From Betaproteobacteria bacterium HGW-Betaproteobacteria-22 (GTDB lineage: Bacteria > Pseudomonadota > Gammaproteobacteria > Burkholderiales > Methylophilaceae), in NCBI GenBank assembly GCA_002842285.1, contig PHCJ01000014.1, positions 1 to 64,000 on the forward strand: 64,000 nucleotides of DNA, written 5' to 3'. Position 1 is the first letter of the stretch. Every line of letters starts with the position of its first letter. A program made the translations under genes and the position numbers. Under the pieces are notes generated by a model. It had not been told where the DNA came from and ran no database searches. It was given only the letters and a program-made list of their open reading frames with translations. This document shows, piece after piece, positions 40,709 to 47,791 of the stretch.

Positions 40709-41275
40709 TTAAATGGATTCTTCAGCGAACCATTTAATACTGCAGCCGATACTTGGAATCTGCTCACGCGGTCCTTCGCCGGTTTCGGCGATTTGTTTCA
40801 TAGCGTTGAATAGGTCACGTACGTTATTTTGGTCAGACGCCCGACGACCTGCCGCGTCAAAGCGGCCGCGATACTGCAACTCAAGATTTGCATTGTAGCC
40901 AAAAAAATCTGGCGTACAGACCGCACCATACGCTTTGGCAACTTCTTGTGTGTCGTCTAGCACATAAGGAAACGGAAAATTGAAGAGTTTTGACTCCTCC
41001 ATCATGCGCTCAAAAGAGTCTTCGGGGTAATTTTCAGTGTCATTGCTTTGAATCGCAATCGTATTAATGCCATATTGCAGCAACTCTCGACAGTCATCTA
41101 CCAAGCGCGTTTTAATTGCCTTAACATAAGGGCAGTGATTACAGATGAACATCACCAGCAAGCCATTTTTACCTGCAATATTAGCAAGCGAATAGCGCTT
41201 ACCATCCACACCCAGCAAATCAAAATCATGCGCACGCTCACCAAAATTACACGCAGGGGGATTTAAGCTAACCAT
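40709..41275 (-). CDS. Thioredoxin-fold (AhpC/TSA-like) protein
   Basis: Encodes 188 aa. Core motif CNHCPYVKAIKTRL has a CxxC centre. FERMMEESKLFNFPFPYVLDDTQEVAKAYGAVCTPDFF, read in parts, is typical of the thioredoxin family protein found near such loci, with cis-proline in CTPDFF. Two cysteines later in the protein (IGCSIKW) are conserved in the family. Cytosolic. Likely a peroxiredoxin- or reductase-like function; substrate unknown. Confidence 0.85.
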   Translation of the reverse strand: MVSLNPPACNFGERAHDFDLLGVDGKRYSLANIAGKNGLLVMFICNHCPYVKAIKTRLVDDCRELLQYGINTIAIQSNDTENYPEDSFERMMEESKLFNFPFPYVLDDTQEVAKAYGAVCTPDFFGYNANLELQYRGRFDAAGRRASDQNNVRDLFNAMKQIAETGEGPREQIPSIGCSIKWFAEESI

Positions 41276-41384
41276 CTTATTCTCCTAATTTCGTTATACT
41301 TATTGTGTTTATGTGACAACGTGAGCGTTAATATTATCACTTTTGTTTTAATTGTTGTTTCACTTTAAGAAAAGACTATTTGCC

Positions 41385-42119
41385 ATGGCTAACTTGCGCT
41401 TCTATTCCAACGCACCCTTGACACCCGGAGAGAATATTGTTTTCTCAGAGAGTGCTGCGGCACACGCCGCGCGCGCACTTCGCCTGGAGGTTGGAGATAA
41501 GGTCACTGTATTTAATGGCGATGGATTAGACTATGCATGCACGCTCAGCGTCGTTAAAAAAAACCATGTCCAGGCGACTATTGGCCAGGCTACCGCAGTG
41601 CATAACGAATCACCGCTTGATATCACCTTGCTGCAAGCTATTTCCAGTGGCGACCGCATGGACTTTACCATTCAAAAATCAGTTGAACTAGGCGTAAAAA
41701 AAATCCAGCCGATTATCAGTCAGCGCAGCGTCGTCAAGTTATCTTCCGAACGTGCAGAAAAACGCACCGAACACTGGCAGAACATAGCAATTTCGGCTTG
41801 CGAACAATCTGCTCGCGCAGTGGTGCCCGAGGTGCTTGCACCAGTATCGCTTGATAATTGGCTAGGAAAAAACCCGGCAGAAAAAACCACCAGAATTTTA
41901 CTCAATCCTGCAGGCGCAAAAAAACTGACAGCACTCACCCTTGAATCAACAGAGATTCAACTGCTCATCGGCGCTGAAGGCGGCTTGAGCGAAAGTGAAA
42001 TTACACTTGCCGCCACACATGGCTTTCAATCCATTTTGCTTGGACCGCGAATATTACGCACTGAAACAGCTGCGTTGGCAGCAATCTCTGCGATACAACT
42101 GCAGTGGGGTGACTTTTAA
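41385..42119 (+). CDS. rsmE: 16S rRNA (uracil(1498)-N3)-methyltransferase
   Basis: Encodes 244 aa from ATG 41385 (MANLRFYSNAPLTP); the open frame to 41352 is not needed. The SPOUT knot motifs are LLIGAEGGLSESEI and LLGPRILRTETA. HAARALRLEVGD is the N-terminal PUA-like segment. It methylates U1498 of 16S rRNA. Divergent from the thioredoxin-fold gene. Confidence 0.95.
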   Translation: MANLRFYSNAPLTPGENIVFSESAAAHAARALRLEVGDKVTVFNGDGLDYACTLSVVKKNHVQATIGQATAVHNESPLDITLLQAISSGDRMDFTIQKSVELGVKKIQPIISQRSVVKLSSERAEKRTEHWQNIAISACEQSARAVVPEVLAPVSLDNWLGKNPAEKTTRILLNPAGAKKLTALTLESTEIQLLIGAEGGLSESEITLAATHGFQSILLGPRILRTETAALAAISAIQLQWGDF

Positions 42120-42247
42120 GAATGTCGGAACGCAACCACAAGGCAAAGAGGTAACGGAAACGCTTCATTCTTGTCAGCGCATCGCATCGCATCGTTGCGA
42201 GGTTTTTCGGTTGCAGCATAAGTTACATGATTCAATCATTATTTATT

Positions 42248-42298
42248 TGTATTTTATACATTATTAACTTATATTTATGTAAATATTACAAATAAGTT
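42248..42298 (+). promoter_or_regulatory. Paired 13-bp palindromes, candidate operators of the argA fusion gene
   Basis: TGTATTTTATACA (42248-42260) and TGTAAATATTACA (42278-42290) are both perfect palindromes of the form TGTA(T/A)N3(A/T)TACA. Their centres are 30 bases apart, about three helical turns. An outer pair AACTTAT (42266-42272) and ATAAGTT (42292-42298) flanks the second. They end 10 bases before the start codon of a gene that itself begins with an XRE helix-turn-helix, so auto-regulation is plausible. Not tested. Confidence 0.5.
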
Positions 42299-42308
42299 AG
42301 GTTGTTTT

Positions 42309-43913
42309 ATGCATCTAGGCAAACTCATCCGTATCAAACGAAAATCGCTCAACCTCACTTTACAGCAACTTGCAACTAGAATTAATTCGGATGCAGGCAA
42401 CCTGTCGCGCGTGGAGCGTGGTGAATTGGGCGTTTCAGAAACAATGCTGCGCAAAGTTGCAGCCGCACTGGGGAGCACCCCTGCCCTGCTGTATGCTGAA
42501 AGCGAAGCTATACAACCACATGACGCATCAATGGCAACAACTTCGCCCACAAGAATCGCATCCTTGAACCATCACGCACATACAAAAGACTTTGTACAAT
42601 GGTTCCGCTCTGCAGCGCCTTTTATCCACGCCTTTGGCGGTCGCACATTTGTGATTGCCTTCGGCGGTGAAGTGGTCAACGAGCAACAGTTTATCGCACT
42701 ATCACACGATTTAAACTTACTAGCCAGCCTTGAAGTCAGGTTAGTACTGGTTCACGGCGCAAGGCCGCAAATTGAAGCACGTTTAATACGTGAAAAACTC
42801 ACCCCTGTGCTACACAACGGCCTCCGTGTCACTGACGACGCCGCAATGGAGGCGGTTAAAGAAGCCAACGGCTCTGTCAGAGTGGAGATTGAGGCTTTGC
42901 TATCAATGGGAATTGCCAACTCACCCATGGCTGGTGCAGATATACGCGTCGCGAGTGGCAACTTTGTAACGGCAAAACCGCTAGGTGTGCTTGAAGGGGT
43001 TGATTTACAACACACTGGCGAAGTGCGCAAAGTAGATGCCGCCGGCATACAAAAAAGGCTAGATGATGGCGAAATGGTGTTACTGTCACCGCTTGGCTAC
43101 TCTCCTACAGGCGAGGCATTCAACTTAAGCCTGGAAGATGTTGCGGTCAGCACCGCCATTGCACTAGATGCAGACAAACTAATTTTTTTAATGGACTCAG
43201 AAGGGGTGCATAATCTGCGCGGCGAGCTGCTGCGTGAAATGACCGCAGAAAAGGCCAAAAACCTGCTGCGCAATGTCAGTGAAACCGAACATGCCATCAA
43301 CATCTCTGAAGATGTTATTTACTACCTGCCTGCTGCGGTGCGCGCGTGCGAGCATGGGGTTGCACGTACCCATCTGATTAGCAGACATATCGATGGCGCG
43401 ATTATTCAAGAACTCTTCACTCTGGATGGCATTGGTACCATGGTTACCGAACTAAGCCTTGAACACATGCGCCAAGCAACCATTGAAGATGTAGGCGGCA
43501 TCATCAAACTCATAGAACCGCTTGAAAATGAAGGCATTTTAGTAAGACGCGACCGCGAGCGACTTGAAATGGAGATTAACCATTTTTATGTGATGGAGCA
43601 CGACAACCGCATTATCGGCTGTGCCGCACTTTATCCATTTGCAGAAGAAAAAACAGCCGAGTTTGCCTGCCTGGCAATAGACCCCGCATATCGCGGCTCT
43701 GGTCGCGGTGATAAGCTATTTGACTTTTGTGCCACGCAAGCCAAAATTGATGGGCTTGACAGCATATTTTGCCTGACCACCCGCACCGAACATTGGTTTT
43801 TGGAACGTGGTTTTAAACAACTAAACATTGAACAGCTGCCTGCACAAAAGCAGCAATTCTATAATTTTCAGCGCAGGTCAAAAGTGTTTAAAAAATATTT
43901 AAAATCATCTTGA
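42309..43913 (+). CDS. argA: N-acetylglutamate synthase fused to an N-terminal XRE-type HTH domain
   Basis: Encodes 534 aa. Residues 1-65 are an XRE/Cro helix-turn-helix (LIRIKRKSLNLTLQQLATRI, NLSRVERGELGVSETMLRKV). After a short linker (about 65-90) comes a standard bacterial ArgA: an amino-acid-kinase-like domain (FVQWFRSAAPFIHAFGGRTFVI at about 94, LVLVHGARPQI, GEAFNLS) and a C-terminal GNAT acetyltransferase (ACLAIDPAYRGSGRGDKLFDF, RTEHWFLERGF). It makes N-acetylglutamate, the first step of arginine synthesis. A second possible start is ATG 42531 (M75), which would give an ordinary ArgA without the HTH. The frame is continuous, with no stop or shift between parts. argB lies 0.7 kb downstream. 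Confidence 0.93.
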   Translation: MHLGKLIRIKRKSLNLTLQQLATRINSDAGNLSRVERGELGVSETMLRKVAAALGSTPALLYAESEAIQPHDASMATTSPTRIASLNHHAHTKDFVQWFRSAAPFIHAFGGRTFVIAFGGEVVNEQQFIALSHDLNLLASLEVRLVLVHGARPQIEARLIREKLTPVLHNGLRVTDDAAMEAVKEANGSVRVEIEALLSMGIANSPMAGADIRVASGNFVTAKPLGVLEGVDLQHTGEVRKVDAAGIQKRLDDGEMVLLSPLGYSPTGEAFNLSLEDVAVSTAIALDADKLIFLMDSEGVHNLRGELLREMTAEKAKNLLRNVSETEHAINISEDVIYYLPAAVRACEHGVARTHLISRHIDGAIIQELFTLDGIGTMVTELSLEHMRQATIEDVGGIIKLIEPLENEGILVRRDRERLEMEINHFYVMEHDNRIIGCAALYPFAEEKTAEFACLAIDPAYRGSGRGDKLFDFCATQAKIDGLDSIFCLTTRTEHWFLERGFKQLNIEQLPAQKQQFYNFQRRSKVFKKYLKSS

Positions 43914-43936
43914 AATAAAACAGGCCACCCTTAATA
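43909..43936 (+). promoter_or_regulatory. Possible heat-shock (sigma-32) promoter for hsp20
   Basis: CTTGAAA (43909-43915) equals the sigma-32 -35 consensus and overlaps the argA stop codon. After 12 bases comes CCCTTAATA (43928-43936), a fair match to the CCCCATnTa -10 box. It lies about 48 bases before the hsp20 ATG. Confidence 0.55.
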
Positions 43937-43983
43937 TATAAAGTACGGTTGTTTTTCATCATCATATTGAAAGGAGAAATTAC

Positions 43984-44415
43984 ATGGCAAACATCACCCG
44001 TAGCAATCCATTCAGCTTGAGTGGAAGTAGCCCATTTGAAGATATTTTTGAAGGCTTCTTTCGACCAGTCGGCGTTGCCGCCGAACATCAGCCACAAATC
44101 AAGATTGACGTTGACGAAGACAAAAATGATTACAAAGTGCTTGCAGAAATACCTGGCGTAAAAAAAGAAAACATCCACGTATCTGTAGATGGCAACCAGG
44201 TCAGCATCAGTGCTGAATCTCATCAGGAAAAAGAGGTAAAAGAAGGTACTAAAGTACTGCGTAGTGAACGCTATTACGGCAAAGTGTCACGCAGCTTTTT
44301 TCTGGAACAGGAAGTCGACGAGACTGCTGCAGATGCAGAATATAAAGACGGTATATTAACGTTGACATTGCCTAAAAAGGTAAACGCAAGTACTAAACGC
44401 CTAACTGTTCGCTAA
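43984..44415 (+). CDS. Small heat shock protein, Hsp20/alpha-crystallin family
   Basis: Encodes 143 aa. The alpha-crystallin domain runs from about 37 to 130 (IKIDVDEDKNDYKVLAEIPGVKKENIHV, YGKVSRSFFLEQEVD, YKDGILTLTLPKK). A strong RBS AAGGAG precedes the ATG. It holds unfolded proteins for ATP-dependent chaperones. It sits alone between a heat-shock-like promoter and a strong terminator, so it is independent of argA and argB. Confidence 0.95.
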   Translation: MANITRSNPFSLSGSSPFEDIFEGFFRPVGVAAEHQPQIKIDVDEDKNDYKVLAEIPGVKKENIHVSVDGNQVSISAESHQEKEVKEGTKVLRSERYYGKVSRSFFLEQEVDETAADAEYKDGILTLTLPKKVNASTKRLTVR

Positions 44416-44426
44416 ACAGTCCCTCA

Positions 44427-44448
44427 AGCGGCCTCTGGCCGCTTTTTT
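44427..44448 (+). terminator. Rho-independent terminator after hsp20
   Basis: AGCGGCC (44427-44433) pairs with GGCCGCT (44437-44443) across TCT, with a six-T run at 44443-44448. It lies 12 bases after the stop codon. Confidence 0.93.
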
Positions 44449-44534
44449 GTGCCTAGAACCAACATACACTGCGATGCAGCCCATCAAACCGGCATGGATA
44501 TTCGGCAGTAAAAAAACAAACCCATGCTTAGTGA

Positions 44535-45485
<951 letters not shown>

Positions 45486-45493
45486 TTTTTATC

Positions 45494-45641
45494 TAGCCAC
45501 AGATGATCACAGATGCACACAGATAAAACCTGATTAAAAGTCTTCTTACAAAGCTCGTGCCGATTTCATTCAAGTTCTAGATGATGAGAATATGAACTGT
45601 TTTGGTGTTTGTTTGATTTTATCTGTGTGCATCTGTGGCTA
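45494..45641. repeat. Inverted repeat between argB and the HAD gene
   Basis: The left arm (45494-45527) contains TAGCCACAGATG and GCACACAGATAAAA. The right arm (45615-45641) is its complement, ATTTTATCTGTGTGCATC then TGTGGCTAA. The left arm has an extra 10-base copy of ATCACAGATG. About 87 bases separate the arms. The same CACAGAT-type sequence is common in intergenic repeats of many bacteria; it may act as a transcript-stabilising or terminating hairpin. Confidence 0.6.
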
Positions 45642-45654
45642 ATTAGGTTTTAAT

Positions 45655-46287
45655 ATGGGCAATAGAATCTGGATTTTTGATTTAGATGACACGCTACACA
45701 ACGCCTCAGCGCATATCTTTCCTGTCATGAACCGCGCAATGACACAATACATCATGGATCACCTGGATTTAGACGAAGTGAGCGCACACCACCTACGCCA
45801 GCATTATTGGCATATTTATGGCGCAACACTCAAAGGCCTGGTGCGCCACCACGGCACCAACCCACATCACTTTCTACAGGAAACCCACCGTTTTGATAAT
45901 CTGCACGAAATAGTAATTCAAACCAAAAGGCTGCGCCACATGCTGCAGAGCCTTCCAGGTCGCAAGTTAGTGTTCACTAATGCCCCACGCAATTACGCGA
46001 TGCGTGTCCTTGAGATCCTGAGAATAGAGGATTTATTTGAGCTGGTATTCAGCGTCGAATCCACACAATTTCACGCCAAACCCTCATCACGCGGATTCCA
46101 AAGACTACTTCACACCCTCAGCGCTAAAGCGAATGATTGCATCATGCTGGAGGACAGCTTGCCAGCACTCATGACAGCTAAACGGCTAGGCATGAAAACA
46201 GTCTGGGTTAGCAAAAAATTACATAAACCGAATTTTGTAGATTATCGTATCTCATCGGTGTTAGCACTCACTCACATTAAGCTATAA
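45655..46287 (+). CDS. HAD-family pyrimidine 5'-nucleotidase-like phosphatase
   Basis: Encodes 210 aa. HAD motif I is FDLDDTLHNA (nucleophile D), motif II is FTNAPRNYAMRVL, and motif III/IV is MLEDSLPALMTAKRLGMKTVWV. The all-helical cap and the NASAHIFPVMNRAMTQYI start match the group of bacterial pyrimidine 5'-nucleotidases (SDT1-like). Located between argB and slmA, an arrangement seen in other betaproteobacteria. Specific substrate not known. Confidence 0.85.
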   Translation: MGNRIWIFDLDDTLHNASAHIFPVMNRAMTQYIMDHLDLDEVSAHHLRQHYWHIYGATLKGLVRHHGTNPHHFLQETHRFDNLHEIVIQTKRLRHMLQSLPGRKLVFTNAPRNYAMRVLEILRIEDLFELVFSVESTQFHAKPSSRGFQRLLHTLSAKANDCIMLEDSLPALMTAKRLGMKTVWVSKKLHKPNFVDYRISSVLALTHIKL

Positions 46288-46315
46288 TAACAACATCATT
46301 TTTTAGGAAAGCAAG

Positions 46316-46873
46316 ATGGCTGGCGAACGCAAACAACAAATCCTGGAAACCTTAGCTAAAATGCTAGAGGCGCCAAAGCGTGAAAAGATCACCACTGCAT
46401 CACTAGCAGCAAAACTTGAAGTCAGTGAAGCGGCGCTTTATCGCCACTTTGCCAACAAGGCGCAAATGTTTGAAGGTCTCATCGTATTTATCGAAGAAAC
46501 AATCTTTGGCCTGATTAACAAAATCAGCTCAGAAGAGACCGAAGGGCTAAGACAGATTCAACGCATCATCACCATGCTGCTTGTGTTTTCTGAGAAAAAC
46601 CCCGGCATGACTCGGGTGCTGATTGGTGATGCACTGGTCAATGAGGACGATAAATTACAGCTACGCATCAACCAGCTTTACGACCGCATTGAAGTCACAC
46701 TGAAACAGAGTTTACGCATTGCCGAAACACAAACCGGCCACAAGACCGACGCAGAAGCGCAGGCCAACCTGATCATCTGCTACATTATCGGGCGCTGGAA
46801 TCAATATGCAAAGAGCGGGTTTAAACGTAAACCCACAGAGTTTATCGAGCAGCAGCTGCCTAACTTATTGTAG
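46316..46873 (+). CDS. slmA: Nucleoid occlusion factor SlmA
   Basis: Encodes 185 aa. It is a TetR-type DNA-binding protein that blocks FtsZ ring formation over the chromosome. The N-terminal HTH is ITTASLAAKLEVSEAALYRHFANKAQMFEGLI. The C-terminal part (FSEKNPGMTRVLIGDALVNEDDKLQLRINQL) is typical of SlmA. RBS AGGAAAG precedes the start. Many proteobacteria have it near argB, as here. Confidence 0.93.
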   Translation: MAGERKQQILETLAKMLEAPKREKITTASLAAKLEVSEAALYRHFANKAQMFEGLIVFIEETIFGLINKISSEETEGLRQIQRIITMLLVFSEKNPGMTRVLIGDALVNEDDKLQLRINQLYDRIEVTLKQSLRIAETQTGHKTDAEAQANLIICYIIGRWNQYAKSGFKRKPTEFIEQQLPNLL

Positions 46874-46909
46874 TGCGTAACTAAATCATTTCAAGTCAGG
46901 AGAGCACAG

Positions 46910-47131
46910 GTGGAAGGCACAATTTTTGGATTTACCGAAGCGCAGATAACCGAGTTCGGCATGACCTTTGGGGTTGGTGGCTTAATGCTGCTGATGATTT
47001 TTATCGTAGGTCATCTGGCATGGGAGTCAAAAGTAGGAAAATTTGGCACATTTATTTTATTTTTGGGCCTCACTTTTGGCCTAGTGGGATATATCGCCAA
47101 GTATTTTATTCAAAGTTCACTTGGTATCTAG
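46910..47131 (+). CDS. DUF2788 small membrane protein
   Basis: Encodes 73 aa and starts at GTG 46910, with AGGAGA 7 bases upstream. FGFTEAQITEFGMTFGVGGLM is the DUF2788 signature. Two membrane helices follow (LMLLMIFIVGHLAW and GTFILFLGLTFGLVGYIAKYF). It follows slmA on the same strand. Function unknown. Confidence 0.88.
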   Translation: MEGTIFGFTEAQITEFGMTFGVGGLMLLMIFIVGHLAWESKVGKFGTFILFLGLTFGLVGYIAKYFIQSSLGI

Positions 47132-47159
47132 CAACCTGGACATTTAACAGCCTAGTATA

Positions 47160-47355
47160 GATTTAGCGACTACAGCCATGAACTGAACCCGGAAGAACGA
47201 CTCAACGCTGATTTGAAACAGGCGCTTTATTCAAAAGTACCAGTACGCACCAAAGCCAAATTGAGAGCCGCAACAGCTGAGCATATGAAGCCCCTGGCCC
47301 CGATCGTATCAAAAAGTATTTCCAGGATGCGCGGGTGAAGTATGCTGCTTCATAG
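47160..47355 (+). pseudogene. Remnant of an IS630-family transposase C-terminus, frameshifted
   Basis: Frame one reads YSHELNPEERLNADLKQALYSKVPVRTKAKL, read in parts, which matches the conserved YSPELNPxE end of IS630 transposases. After about 47300 the ending DRIKKYFQDARVKYAA continues in another frame and stops at 47353-47355. The rest of the transposase is absent. No terminal repeats are recognisable. Confidence 0.75.
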
Positions 47356-47716
47356 TATTTTCAGGCAAGATCATTAGGTCCCATAAAACATCCCAAGATT
47401 TGCAAGAAAGCTAGGCTTCGTTATCGCACTTATGGCAAATATATACCGCTAAAAACTAACTATTGCCTAATTAAATCAATTGGTTGGGAGTTGTTCAAAG
47501 ACGACTAACCAGTATTTTCCATAGCACCGAGTGTGCATCCTAATGATCTGGCGTTACGCAGCAAATTTCATCAGGGATAGAAGCCATGCGCTTCACATAA
47601 AATCCGGAGGGATGGCTGCAATCTCTACCTACTCAAAATCATCAAATGAAAGCTTGGCAAATGTGGGCATCTATGTATGAAAAATCCGGACTTCATTTAG
47701 TCATTAAAAATCGATT
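47356..47716. other. Gene-free stretch after the IS630 remnant
   Basis: Nothing credible is seen in these 361 bases. A 45-codon open frame exists at 47543-47680 but has no recognisable family. It may hold decayed insertion-element sequence. The bases closest to the TonB receptor gene are described separately. Confidence 0.5.
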
Positions 47717-47766
47717 GAATGCGACAATATGTCACATTCCGCTAAATGATAATCCTCGCTATTATT
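47717..47766 (+). promoter_or_regulatory. Operator-like palindrome and Fur-box-like sequence before the TonB operon
   Basis: GAATGCGAC (47717-47725) and GTCACATTC (47731-47739) form an inverted repeat with one mismatch and a 5-base loop. Immediately downstream, TGATAATCC...TATTATT (47747-47766) resembles a Fur box (GATAAT-type repeats). They stand 53 and about 26 bases before the receptor ATG. Iron control is a reasonable guess for a siderophore-type receptor, but the match is weak. Confidence 0.4.
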
Positions 47767-47791
47767 GCAATTTAATATTAGAGGAGGTGTC

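Noticed and set aside
42178-42196. GCATC tandem run (microsatellite-like)
   Set aside because: Only about three copies in non-coding DNA; no sign of function.
47543-47680. 45-codon open frame before the TonB operon
   Set aside because: No recognisable family, no clear RBS; could be chance.
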